A DNA stretch of 64,000 bases, taken from Streptomyces apocyni. Lineage in GTDB: Bacteria; Actinomycetota; Actinomycetes; Streptomycetales; Streptomycetaceae. The DNA is taken from contig NZ_WHOM01000076.1 in NCBI RefSeq assembly GCF_009739465.1, forward strand, positions 51,559 through 115,558, read 5' to 3'. A model generated the notes under the pieces. It was not told where the DNA came from. It was given only the letters and a program-made list of their open reading frames with translations, and searched no databases. The position numbers were made by a program, and so were the translations under genes. Of the stretch, positions 43,479 to 51,614 are shown piece after piece. Numbering within the stretch: the first letter of the stretch is position 1; each line of letters opens with the position of its first letter.

Positions 43479-44446
43479 CGGGTGCCGCCTCCCTCGGCGT
43501 TGCCGTGGCCCTGGCCGTGGCCTGGGTCGTGGCCTTCGTGGGACAGGACGCCCAGCAGGTCCTCGGCGAGCTCCGGCTTGAGCAGGCCGTGGGCCAGCGC
43601 GCGGTCGGCGGTGGCGCGCGCCATGGCCAGGTACCCGGCGACCGTGCCGGGAGCGTGCTCGCGCAGCTCGGCGACATGGGCGGCGACGGTACCCGCGTCT
43701 CCGCGCGCGACGGGGCCGGTGAGCGCCCCGTCGCCGGAGCGCAGCGCGTTGTCGAGCGCCGCGCCGAGCAGCGGACCGAGCATCCGGTCCGGGGCCTCGA
43801 CGCCTGCCTGCCGCAGCAGGTCCATGGCCTCGGCGACCAGGGTGACCAGGTGGTTCGCGCCGAGCGCGAGGGCCGCGTGGTAGAGCGGGCGGGCCGCTTC
43901 GGCGATCCACTCGGGCTCGCCGCCCATCTCGATGACCAGGGCTTCGGCGGCGAGCCGCAGCTCGTCGGGGGCGGTCACGCCGAAGGAGCAGCCAGCGAGG
44001 CGCTGTACGTCGACGGGGGTGCCGGTGAACGTCATGGCGGGGTGCAGGGCGAGCGGCAGCCCACCGGCCCGGAGCACCGGATCGAGGACCCTGGTGCCGT
44101 ACCGCCCCGAGGTGTGCACCACCAGCTGGCCCTGGCGTACGGCACCGGTCTCGGCCAGCCCCTCGACCAGCCCGGGCAGCGCGTCGTCCGGGACGGTGAG
44201 CAGGACGAGGTCGGCGCGCGCGAAGACCTCGGCGGGCGGCACCAGGGGCACGTCGGGCAGCAGCAGAGCCGCGCGGCGCACGGATGCCTCGGAGACGCCG
44301 GACGCGGCGACCGGGCGGTGCCCGGCGAGTCGCAGCGACGCCGCGAGCGCGGGTCCGACCCGACCGGCGCCCACGACGCCGACGGTGAGCCGGGCAGGGC
44401 GGTCCTTCGGGTCCGGTGGGGGACCCGGGTGCTGAGTTGCGTTCAC
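43475..44446 (-). CDS. DUF2520 Rossmann-like dehydrogenase
   Basis: This 323-residue protein starts at GTG. The N-terminal NAD(P)-binding motif is VGVVGAGRVGPALAASLRLA, and the middle reads LVVHTSGRYGTRVLDPV, then LPLALHPAMTFTG, followed by a C-terminal helical dimerisation domain of the 6-phosphogluconate dehydrogenase type with ARPLYHAALALGANHLVTL. It ends in a His/Gly-rich tail. It is ATGA-coupled to panC. Ketopantoate reductase supplies the pantoate that PanC uses, and no panE is visible here, so this protein is a good candidate for that activity. This is inferred from fold and context, not shown. Confidence 0.88.
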   Translation of the reverse strand: MNATQHPGPPPDPKDRPARLTVGVVGAGRVGPALAASLRLAGHRPVAASGVSEASVRRAALLLPDVPLVPPAEVFARADLVLLTVPDDALPGLVEGLAETGAVRQGQLVVHTSGRYGTRVLDPVLRAGGLPLALHPAMTFTGTPVDVQRLAGCSFGVTAPDELRLAAEALVIEMGGEPEWIAEAARPLYHAALALGANHLVTLVAEAMDLLRQAGVEAPDRMLGPLLGAALDNALRSGDGALTGPVARGDAGTVAAHVAELREHAPGTVAGYLAMARATADRALAHGLLKPELAEDLLGVLSHEGHDPGHGQGHGNAEGGGTR

Positions 44447-44532
44447 GCGTCGACGGCCTTCCGTTCCAGTCCGCGCGGGGTACCGGACGATTTCTCGTCA
44501 TGCTAACGCGAGGTGTTCGCGTGAGGCTCGGG

Positions 44533-44623
44533 CTGTCCACAGGCGACGGTGGGGCCAGCGCGGAGTTATCCACAAGCGAGGTGATCCACACGAGGTGATC
44601 CGTGAAACAAGAGGTGATCCGCA
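44533..44623 (+). promoter_or_regulatory. Cluster of DnaA-box-like sites
   Basis: CTGTCCACA (44533), the perfect DnaA consensus TTATCCACA (44566) and TGATCCACA (44582) lie in one orientation, followed by further near matches TGATCCGTG (44596) and TGATCCGCA (44615). A GAGGTGATCC element repeats three times (44578, 44592, 44611). The cluster sits in the 220-bp divergent gap between the DUF2520 gene and the threonine aldolase-like gene. Confidence 0.55.
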
Positions 44624-44666
44624 AAAGGTGTGGCCGGGGCGGAGACGCCTACGAGAGCATCAGCGG

Positions 44667-45809
44667 ATGAGTGAACTGGAACGGCGACGGGCGGCACGGC
44701 GGGGTGCCACACGAGCCCTGTGGGAGCCGATGTTCGACCTCACGCTCGGGGAGCGGCTCGCTCACCTGACGGCGGAGGCGCCCGCTGTGTACGACCTCGA
44801 CCAGGTGACCGACATCTACGGCAACGGCGTGGTCGAAGAGCTGGAGCGCCGGGTCGCCAACCTGCTCGGCAAGGAGGCGGCCGCGTTCTTCCCCACCGGG
44901 ACCATGGCGCAGCAGGTCGCCCTGCGGTGCTGGGCGGGGCGTACGGGCGACAGCACGGTCGCGCTGCATCCGCTCGCCCACCCCGAGCAGCACGAGCGCG
45001 GTGCCTTCGGCGCGGTCAGCGGGCTGCGGACGGTGCACCCCACCCGGGAGCCACGGCTTCCCACGGCGGACGAGATACGGGACTTCGACGAGCCCTTCGG
45101 GACGCTGATGCTGGAACTGCCGCTCAGGGAGGCCGGTTTCGTCCTCCCCACCTGGCAGGAGCTGACCGAGGTCGTCGAGGCCGCGCGGGAGCGGGACGCG
45201 GTGGTGCACTTCGACGGGGCGCGGCTGTGGGAGTGCGTCACGCACCTCGGGCGGCCGCTGGACGAGATCGCCGCGCTCGCGGACAGCGTGTACGTGTCGT
45301 TCTACAAGTCGCTGCAGGGACTCGGCGGGGCGGTACTGGCCGGTCCCGAGACGCTGGTCGAGGAGGCGCGGGCCTGGCGGCACCGGTATGGCGGGCAGGT
45401 GTTCCAGCAGTTCCCGACCGCGCTGTCGGCGCTGCTCGGCCTGGAGCGGGAGCTGCCCCGGCTACCGGAGTACGTCGCCCACGCGCGCGTGGTCGCCGAG
45501 GCACTGCGGGAGGGGTTCGCGGCGGCGGGAGTGCCGTGGGTTCGGGTGCACCCGGAGGTGCCGCACACCCACGAGTTCCAGGTGTGGCTGCCGTACCCGC
45601 CCGAGACGCTGAACGAGGCGGCCGTCACCCAGGCCGAGGAGACGAAGACCGTGCTCTTCCGGTACTGGGACGCCGTCGGCCCTGGGCTGTCCCGTATCGA
45701 GTTGACGGTGGGGGGCGCGGGGCTGGAGTGGACCGCTGAGGACGTCCGGGGCGCGGTCGCGGACTTCGTCCAGCGCGTGGACTCTGCGGCGATGGGCGCG
45801 GACGGCTGA
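44667..45809 (+). CDS. Threonine aldolase/beta-eliminating lyase-like PLP enzyme
   Basis: This is a 380-residue fold-type I PLP enzyme of the low-specificity threonine aldolase/aromatic amino acid beta-eliminating lyase group. Visible elements are YGNGVVEELERRVANLLGKE, FFPTGTMAQQVALR, the PLP Asp in AVVHFDGARLWE and the Schiff-base Lys in VYVSFYKSLQGLGGAVLAG. It would cleave L-threonine (or a related beta-hydroxy amino acid) to glycine and acetaldehyde. The ATG at 44667 starts MSELERRR; the frame extends upstream into the DnaA-box region without support. Confidence 0.9.
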   Translation: MSELERRRAARRGATRALWEPMFDLTLGERLAHLTAEAPAVYDLDQVTDIYGNGVVEELERRVANLLGKEAAAFFPTGTMAQQVALRCWAGRTGDSTVALHPLAHPEQHERGAFGAVSGLRTVHPTREPRLPTADEIRDFDEPFGTLMLELPLREAGFVLPTWQELTEVVEAARERDAVVHFDGARLWECVTHLGRPLDEIAALADSVYVSFYKSLQGLGGAVLAGPETLVEEARAWRHRYGGQVFQQFPTALSALLGLERELPRLPEYVAHARVVAEALREGFAAAGVPWVRVHPEVPHTHEFQVWLPYPPETLNEAAVTQAEETKTVLFRYWDAVGPGLSRIELTVGGAGLEWTAEDVRGAVADFVQRVDSAAMGADG

Positions 45810-45857
45810 GGGCACGGCGCGGCGCCCCAGCGGGAGCGGCTCACGAGCCGGAGCGGC

Positions 45858-46043
45858 TCACGCAACGCGTCCCCGGAGCAGGCGGGTGAGGAGGCGGCCG
45901 TGGGGCTTGCGTACGGGCACCCTGGGGGCGTCGCGGAGTTCCTCAAGCAGGCCTCGGTCGTAGCTTCCCGGCGCTGGCAGCTGGGGTTCACCGTGCTGGG
46001 CGGCGCGGTAGGAGTCGAGGGCGAACTGGGCGGTGATGCTCAT
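45858..46043 (-). CDS. Small hypothetical protein divergent from ArsR-type gene
   Basis: This is a 61-residue basic protein starting at the ATG at 46043 (MSITAQFALDSYRAAQHGEP). It is mostly helical with an Arg-rich end (HGRLLTRLLRGR) and has no membrane segment. A frame extending further upstream would run into the operator palindrome and is rejected. The gene shares a 130-bp divergent promoter region, with a perfect inverted repeat, with an ArsR-type regulator, so the regulator probably controls it. The function is unknown. Confidence 0.65.
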   Translation of the reverse strand: MSITAQFALDSYRAAQHGEPQLPAPGSYDRGLLEELRDAPRVPVRKPHGRLLTRLLRGRVA

Positions 46044-46108
46044 GGCGTTCCTCCGGTACGGATGGGGTGAGGTGCTTCGAGACTCCGCCCGGCACCCCGC
46101 CCCGGTCA

Positions 46109-46137
46109 CGTCGATTGATGGGAGCCGTCAATCGACG
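46109..46137. promoter_or_regulatory. Perfect 10-bp inverted-repeat operator
   Basis: CGTCGATTGA (46109-46118) and TCAATCGACG (46128-46137) are perfectly complementary with a 9-bp gap. The ATTGA and TCAAT half-sites resemble those of ArsR/SmtB regulators. The site lies 35 bp upstream of the ArsR-type gene and 66 bp upstream of the divergent small gene. Confidence 0.75.
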
Positions 46138-46171
46138 GGGCGTTGTCAGACCCCGGGTGCACCATGGGGTC

Positions 46172-47281
46172 GTGAGCGTGACGATCGACATCAGCGGACT
46201 GCCAGCCGAGCGGGTCACCGCCGCCCCCTCGCCGTTGGCCGAACTGGGCATGGCACTGCACGCGTTGACCGAGCCCAGCCACCACCCGAGCCTGCGCGGC
46301 TGGGCGAGCGCCACCGCCACGCGGCTGGACTGCTGCCTCGCGGACCGGCTCTCCGAGGCCGAGTTCCTGTGGCGTACGTCGTTCTCGGACGTCTTCCTGC
46401 CGTTCGCCGGGGCACCAGGGGGCCGTGCCCTGCCGGGCGCCACGCTCGCCGACGAGCTCGACCAGCTGGACAAGCTGAGCGACAGCCAGTTCGTGGCCGC
46501 CGCGCTGGAGTTCACCTGCCAGACCTTCTACGGCACAGTCGCCGAGCCCGACGCGCTGACCGACCCCGCCGCCCGGCAGCGTGCTCTGGACCTGACCGCG
46601 ACGCGCGGGCCGCAGCAGCTCAACTTCACCCGGCGGCTGCTGGATGACCCGCCCGTCCTCCGCCGCTGGTTCCGGGAGCTGGTGCAGGACTGCGACGAGG
46701 CGTTCTTCGCGGACACCTGGGCCCGCCTCGGCCCGGAGCTCGCCGCCGACGCCCGGCACAAGAACGAGCTGCTCAGGCACCGAGGGCTCGGCGAAGCGCT
46801 GGCCGCGACCTCCAAGGCCGTCGTGCTGGACGAGAAGACGTCCACCGTGTCCGTCGACAAGCTGGCCGACGGGCACACCCGCACAGGAAGCGGCGGGCTT
46901 CTGCTGGTGCCGACCAGCCTCGGCTGGCCGCACCTGATGGTGCTGTCCCGCTACGCCTGGCAGCCGGTGATCCACTATCCGGTCACCCCGTCCGCGTTGT
47001 CCGCCCGTTCGTCGGTACGGGAGCTGACGCGGCGTATGGAGGCACTGGCCCACCCCGCGCGGATGCGGTTGTGCCGGTTCCTGGCCCGTGCCCCGCACAC
47101 CACCAGCGAGCTGGCGGACGCGCTGGGCATGAGCGCGCCGGAGATATCCCGGCACCTGGCCGTGCTGAAGAAGGCCGGTCTGCTCACGTCCCAGCGGCGC
47201 GGACGCTATGTCCTGCACCAGCTGGACCTGACCACGGTGGCGCGGCTCGGCAGCGACTTCATCGAGGGCGTACTCCGCTGA
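46172..47281 (+). CDS. ArsR-type winged-helix regulator with DUF5937-like domain
   Basis: This 369-residue protein starts at GTG (46172, or the second GTG at 46178). About 260 N-terminal residues (VTIDISGLPAERVTAAPSPL, AELGMALHALTEPSHHP) form the conserved region that in actinobacteria precedes an ArsR/SmtB helix-turn-helix. The C-terminal 90 residues hold that domain: MEALAHPARMRLCRFLARAP, TTSELADALGMSAPEISRHL, AVLKKAGLLTSQRRGRYVLH. Metal-binding ArsR cysteines are not evident, so the N-terminal domain is probably the sensor. A perfect inverted repeat in the divergent promoter is its likely operator. Confidence 0.9.
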   Translation: MSVTIDISGLPAERVTAAPSPLAELGMALHALTEPSHHPSLRGWASATATRLDCCLADRLSEAEFLWRTSFSDVFLPFAGAPGGRALPGATLADELDQLDKLSDSQFVAAALEFTCQTFYGTVAEPDALTDPAARQRALDLTATRGPQQLNFTRRLLDDPPVLRRWFRELVQDCDEAFFADTWARLGPELAADARHKNELLRHRGLGEALAATSKAVVLDEKTSTVSVDKLADGHTRTGSGGLLLVPTSLGWPHLMVLSRYAWQPVIHYPVTPSALSARSSVRELTRRMEALAHPARMRLCRFLARAPHTTSELADALGMSAPEISRHLAVLKKAGLLTSQRRGRYVLHQLDLTTVARLGSDFIEGVLR

Positions 47282-47344
47282 CCCCGGCCGCGCGCCCGCT
47301 CAGGCCGCGCCCGCTCGGGCCACTCCAGTTCAGGCCGCGCCGGT

Positions 47345-48019
47345 TCAGGCCGCGCCGCCCCCGGCCCGTACCAGCCCCGTCTCATAGGCGAGCACCACCA
47401 CCTGCACCCGGTCGCGCAGCCCCAGCTTGGTGAGGATGCGGCCCACATGGGTCTTCACCGTGGCCTCCGAAAGCACCAGCCGCGCCGCGATCTCACCGTT
47501 CGACAGGCCCTGGGCGACGAGCACCATCACCTCGCGCTCGCGGTCGGTGAGCCGCTCCAGCTCCTTGAGCTGGGGCTGCGCGCCGGTCGACGGCAGCATC
47601 GACGAGAAGCGGTCCAGGAGCCGCCGCGTAGTGGACGGTGCCACCACCGCGTCCCCGCTGTGCACCGAGCGGATCGCGGCCAGCAGTTCGCCCGGCGGCA
47701 CGTCCTTGAGCATGAAGCCGGACGCCCCGGCCTTCAGCCCCGAGAAGGCGTACTCGTCCAGGTCGAAGGTGGTGAGGATCAGCACCTTGGGCGGATCGTC
47801 CTGGGCGCAGATACGGCTGGTCGTCTCGACGCCGTCCAGCTTCGGCATCCGTACGTCCATCAGCACCACATCGACCTCGGTGGAGCGCAGCCGCTCCAGG
47901 GCCTCGACGCCGTCGCCCGCTTCCGCGACGACGTCCATGTCCGGCTGGGCGGCGAGCACCATCCGGAAACCGGTACGCAGGAGCGCCTGGTCGTCGACGA
48001 GCATCACGCGAATCGGCAT
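47345..48019 (-). CDS. NarL/LuxR-family response regulator
   Basis: This 224-residue regulator has a receiver domain with VMLVDDQALLRTGFRMVL, phosphoacceptor Asp in VVLMDVRMPKLDG, and LILTTFDLDEYAF, and a C-terminal LuxR helix-turn-helix (LTDREREVMVLVAQGLSNGE, LSEATVKTHVGRIL). It follows its histidine kinase gene by 41 bp on the same strand and is its evident partner. The regulon is unknown. Confidence 0.95.
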   Translation of the reverse strand: MPIRVMLVDDQALLRTGFRMVLAAQPDMDVVAEAGDGVEALERLRSTEVDVVLMDVRMPKLDGVETTSRICAQDDPPKVLILTTFDLDEYAFSGLKAGASGFMLKDVPPGELLAAIRSVHSGDAVVAPSTTRRLLDRFSSMLPSTGAQPQLKELERLTDREREVMVLVAQGLSNGEIAARLVLSEATVKTHVGRILTKLGLRDRVQVVVLAYETGLVRAGGGAA

Positions 48020-48060
48020 GCGGGTCCCTCCAGGGGATCACGGGGTCTCGATGACAGGTG

Positions 48061-49263
48061 TCAGTGGGCAGGCTTGAGCGGCAGCAGCGCGCTGATCCGG
48101 AACCCGCCGCCTGGCCGGGGTCCGGCGTCCAGCGTGCCGCCGACCATACCGACGCGCTCGCGCATGCCGATGAGTCCGTGGCCGGCGCCGTCGGCGCCGC
48201 CATCCTGGTACAGCTCCTGCGGCGCGCCCTTGCCGTCGTCCTCGACGAGCAGGCCGAGCCCGTCGTCGAAGTAGACGATGCGGACGCTGGCGCCCGCGTT
48301 GGGGCCGCCGTGCTTGCGGGTGTTGGTGAGGGCTTCCTGGACGATGCGATACGCGGTGAGCTCCACGCCGCTGGGCAGCGGCCGCGGGGTCCCCTCGATC
48401 TTGAAGTCGACCGTGACGCCGGCGTCCCGTACCTGCTCGACCAGCTCGTCGATCTGCTGGACGTCGGGCTGCGGCACGTACTCCCCGGCCTCCTCGTGCT
48501 CGCCGGTACGCAGCACCCCGAGCAGTCTGCGCATCTCGGCGAGCGCCTGGCGGCCGGTGCCCGAGATCGTCTCCAGGGCCTGTTTCGCCTGCTCAGGGGC
48601 GGTGTCCAGGACATAGGCCGCGCCGTCGGCCTGGACCACCATGACGGAGACGTTGTGCGCCACGACGTCGTGCAGCTCGCGGGCGATCCGCGCGCGCTCG
48701 GCCGCGACCGCGACCTTGGCCTGCGCCTCGCGCTCCTTCTCCAGCCGGGTGGCGCGCTCCTCGACCTCCGCGAAGTAGGCGCGGCGGGTGCGGACCGAGT
48801 CGCCCATGACCCAGGCGAGGGCGAACGGCACCATCATCAGCGCCGCGTAGAGGCTGTTCCCGAACGCGCCCGTATCGGCGGCGGGCCAGCGCAGCTGCGC
48901 GAGTGGCGCCGCGACCAGCCCGCCGACCAGCGCGAACCTACGGGCCCAGGGCGCGCCGATGGCCGCCACGGTGTAGATCACGACCAGCATCGCGAAGTCC
49001 GCCACCATCACCCCGACCCCGGTGAGCAGCTGGACGACACCGGCCCCGGCGGCCAGGAGCAGCATCTTCTCGGGCGCGCGGCGGCGCAGCGCGACCACGG
49101 TGGCCAGGGCAAGGACGACCAGCAGCGCGGGGACCCGCGGGCCCCGGTGCTCGTAATCCGCCGTGGAGAGCTCGCCGACCCCGGACACCATCAGCAGGAC
49201 GACGGCCCAGAAGCTGTCGACGCCCGTCGGGTGTCTGCGGAGAAAGTCATAGAAGCGCTGCAC
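48061..49263 (-). CDS. HisKA_3-type sensor histidine kinase
   Basis: This 400-residue kinase of the NarX/DesK type has about five membrane helices in the first 150 residues, a short coiled linker (EVEERATRLEKEREAQAKVA), and the HisKA_3 dimerisation box RARIARELHDVVAHNVSVMV with the phospho-His near residue 198. The HATPase includes RIVQEALTNTRKHG and GHGLIGMRERVGMVGG. There is no large extracellular sensor, suggesting detection within the membrane. It pairs with the downstream NarL-type regulator. Confidence 0.95.
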   Translation of the reverse strand: MQRFYDFLRRHPTGVDSFWAVVLLMVSGVGELSTADYEHRGPRVPALLVVLALATVVALRRRAPEKMLLLAAGAGVVQLLTGVGVMVADFAMLVVIYTVAAIGAPWARRFALVGGLVAAPLAQLRWPAADTGAFGNSLYAALMMVPFALAWVMGDSVRTRRAYFAEVEERATRLEKEREAQAKVAVAAERARIARELHDVVAHNVSVMVVQADGAAYVLDTAPEQAKQALETISGTGRQALAEMRRLLGVLRTGEHEEAGEYVPQPDVQQIDELVEQVRDAGVTVDFKIEGTPRPLPSGVELTAYRIVQEALTNTRKHGGPNAGASVRIVYFDDGLGLLVEDDGKGAPQELYQDGGADGAGHGLIGMRERVGMVGGTLDAGPRPGGGFRISALLPLKPAH

Positions 49264-49369
49264 GTAACCCAGCGTAGGGATACGTCCTGTGTGCGGGGGT
49301 CAACCGCAGGTTCGATCCGGGGCCCGGCCGCGTACTCCCCAAGGTGGAGGGCCGCATACCCTTTCCGCT

Positions 49370-50467
49370 GTGACTTCCGCTGTGACGAACGACCGGTCTG
49401 GTGCGTGGCGCGGGTGGCGGGAGGCGACCGAGGCCGCGTTGTACGGGCCGGGCGGCTTCTATCTGCGCCCCGAGGGGCCCGGAGGGCATTTCCGCACGTC
49501 AGTGCACGCGTCCGGGCTGTTCGCCGAGGCGGTGGCGCGGCTGCTGTGCCGGGTGGACACCGCCCTGGGGCGGCCGCCCCGGCTGGACTTCGTGGATGTC
49601 GGCGCGGGGCGCGGCGAGCTGGTCACGGGGGTGCTCGCGGCGCTGCCCGCCGAGGTGGCGACGCGGGTGCGGGCTTACGCGGTCGAGCGGGCGGCGCGCC
49701 CCGCGGACCTGGATGATCCCCGGATCGAGTGGACCGGCGGCGTCCCGGACGGCGTCACCGGGCTGCTCTTCGCCAACGAGTGGCTCGACAACGTACCGGT
49801 TGACGTGGTGGAGGTGGACCCGTCCGGGGTTCCGCGCCGGGTTCTGGTGCGCGCCGACGGTACGGAGTCGCTGGGCGACCCGGCGACCGGCCCGGACGCG
49901 CGATGGCTGGCGCGCTGGTGGCCGCTGTCGGATGAGCCGGGGCTGCGGGCGGAGCCCGGGGCGCCCCGGGACGCGGCGTGGGCGGCGGCGGTGGGGCGGC
50001 TGACGCGGGGGCTGGCGGTCGCGGTGGACTACGGGCACGCGCGCGGGGACCGGCCCGCCTTCGGGACCCTCACCGGTTTCCGGGAGGGGCGGGAGTGCCG
50101 TGCGGTGCCGGACGGTACGTGTGACATCACCGCGCATGTGGCGCTTGACGCGTGCGCCGAGGCGGGCGCGGGTGTGGTGGATGGTGCGGGCGCGGTGGTG
50201 GAAGGCGCGGCGGGCGTGGCGCCGCGGCTGCTGACACAGCGGGACGCGCTGCGCGGGCTCGGGGTGCGCGGGTCGCGGCCGCCGCTCGCGCTCGCCTCCA
50301 GTAACCCCGTGGGCTATCTGCGGCGCCTGTCCGGCGCGGGCGAGGCCGCCGAGCTCACCGCGACCGGTGGGCTCGGGGACTTCGGGTGGCTGGTGCAGCC
50401 CGTGGGCGTCGGTATCGGCGTACCAGCCGGGCTATTTGTCGACGTCACCGACGACGAAGAACAGTGA
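49370..50467 (+). CDS. SAM-dependent methyltransferase, NDUFAF7/MidA-like
   Basis: This is a 365-residue protein starting at GTG (49370; a second GTG at 49382 is possible). The family-typical opening ALYGPGGFYLRPEGPGGHFRT, SAM motif LDFVDVGAGRGELVTGVLAA and LLFANEWLDNVPVDVVEVDP match the MidA/NDUFAF7 group of protein arginine methyltransferases. In eukaryotes NDUFAF7 methylates the NDUFS2 subunit, the NuoD equivalent, and the convergent gene here encodes a NuoD homologue that overlaps its 3' end by 36 bp. That suggests an enzyme-substrate pair. Confidence 0.87.
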   Translation: MTSAVTNDRSGAWRGWREATEAALYGPGGFYLRPEGPGGHFRTSVHASGLFAEAVARLLCRVDTALGRPPRLDFVDVGAGRGELVTGVLAALPAEVATRVRAYAVERAARPADLDDPRIEWTGGVPDGVTGLLFANEWLDNVPVDVVEVDPSGVPRRVLVRADGTESLGDPATGPDARWLARWWPLSDEPGLRAEPGAPRDAAWAAAVGRLTRGLAVAVDYGHARGDRPAFGTLTGFREGRECRAVPDGTCDITAHVALDACAEAGAGVVDGAGAVVEGAAGVAPRLLTQRDALRGLGVRGSRPPLALASSNPVGYLRRLSGAGEAAELTATGGLGDFGWLVQPVGVGIGVPAGLFVDVTDDEEQ

Positions 50468-51583
50468 CCCGAGGATCGCGACCATGTCGGAGATCAGCGT
50501 GCCGGGCAGCAGTTCGGTGAGTGCCTGGATGTTGTTGTACGACGCCGAGCGCAGCTTCAGCCGGTACGGGGTCTTCTCGCCCTTGGAGACCAGGTAGTAG
50601 CCGTTGATGCCGAGCGGGTTCTCCGTCCAGGTGTAGGTGTGCCCTTCAGGGGCCTTGAGCACCTTCGGCAGGCGCTGGTTGATCGGGCCGGGGGGCAGCT
50701 CGGCGATGCGGTCGAGGCAGGCGTCCGCGAGGTCGAGGCAGTTGTGGCTCTGCTCCAGCAGGCACTCGAAGCGGGCCAGGCAGTCACCCTCCTGCCGGGT
50801 CGCCACCTTCAGTACGGACTGCAGCTCGCCGTACGCCAGATACGGCTCGTCCCGCCGCAGGTCGAAGTCCACGCCCGAGGCACGGGCGATCGGCCCGCTG
50901 ACTCCGTACGCGTGGGCCACCTCGGGCGTCAGCACGCCGACACCCCTGGTGCGCGCGCGGAAGATCTCGTTGCCCAGGACGAGGCGGTCGTACACCTCGA
51001 TCCGCGACCGTACGGACGCGACCGTGTCACGCACCCGGCCGAGCCAGCCCGCGGGCAGGTCCTCCTTGAGGCCGCCGACGCGATTGAACATGAAGTGCAT
51101 ACGACCGCCGGAGACCTCCTCCATGACGGCCTGGAGCTCCTCGCGCTCCCTGAAGGCGTAGAACACCGGGGTGATTCCGCCCAGTTCCAGCGGGTACGAA
51201 CCAAGGAACATCAGGTGGTTGAGCAGACGGTTCAGCTCGGCCAGCAGGGTCCGGGTCCAGACCGCGCGCTCGGGCACCTCCATGCCGAGCATCCGCTCGA
51301 CGCCCAGGACCACACCGAGTTCGTTGGAGAAGGCGGAGAGCCAGTCGTGGCGGTTGGCCAGCATCACGATCTGCCGGTAGTCACGGGCCTCGAAGAGCTT
51401 CTCCGCGCCACGGTGCATATAGCCGATCACCGGCTCCGCGCGCTGGATGCGCTCGCCGTCGATGACCAGGCGCAGGCGCAGTACACCGTGGGTGGACGGA
51501 TGCTGAGGCCCGATGTTGAGCACCATGTCGGTGCTCTCCGCGGCGCCGCCGATGCCGACCATGGTCTCCGTCTTGGGCGTCAT
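50432..51583 (-). CDS. Orphan NuoD-like NADH dehydrogenase subunit
   Basis: This is a 383-residue homologue of complex I subunit NuoD (49-kDa, NDUFS2). Family motifs are NIGPQHPSTHGVLRLRLVID, GYMHRGAEKLFEARDYRQI, NRHDWLSAFSNELGVVLGVE and the C-terminal LPGTLISDMVAILGSLFFVVGDVD. No other nuo genes are nearby, so it is a paralogue outside the main nuo operon. It could be an alternative subunit or a separate hydrogenase-like protein. It overlaps tail-to-tail with a MidA/NDUFAF7-like methyltransferase gene. Confidence 0.93.
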   Translation of the reverse strand: MTPKTETMVGIGGAAESTDMVLNIGPQHPSTHGVLRLRLVIDGERIQRAEPVIGYMHRGAEKLFEARDYRQIVMLANRHDWLSAFSNELGVVLGVERMLGMEVPERAVWTRTLLAELNRLLNHLMFLGSYPLELGGITPVFYAFREREELQAVMEEVSGGRMHFMFNRVGGLKEDLPAGWLGRVRDTVASVRSRIEVYDRLVLGNEIFRARTRGVGVLTPEVAHAYGVSGPIARASGVDFDLRRDEPYLAYGELQSVLKVATRQEGDCLARFECLLEQSHNCLDLADACLDRIAELPPGPINQRLPKVLKAPEGHTYTWTENPLGINGYYLVSKGEKTPYRLKLRSASYNNIQALTELLPGTLISDMVAILGSLFFVVGDVDK

Positions 51584-51614
51584 GGAGACAGTCTGTCGTA
51601 CGTAGGGTGGGTCT

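Noticed and set aside
48058..48085. TGTCAGTGG motif resembling a PafBC promoter near the histidine kinase stop
   Set aside because: No TAGGGT-like -10 at the required distance, and it lies inside the 3' end of a leftward gene with no rightward gene following.
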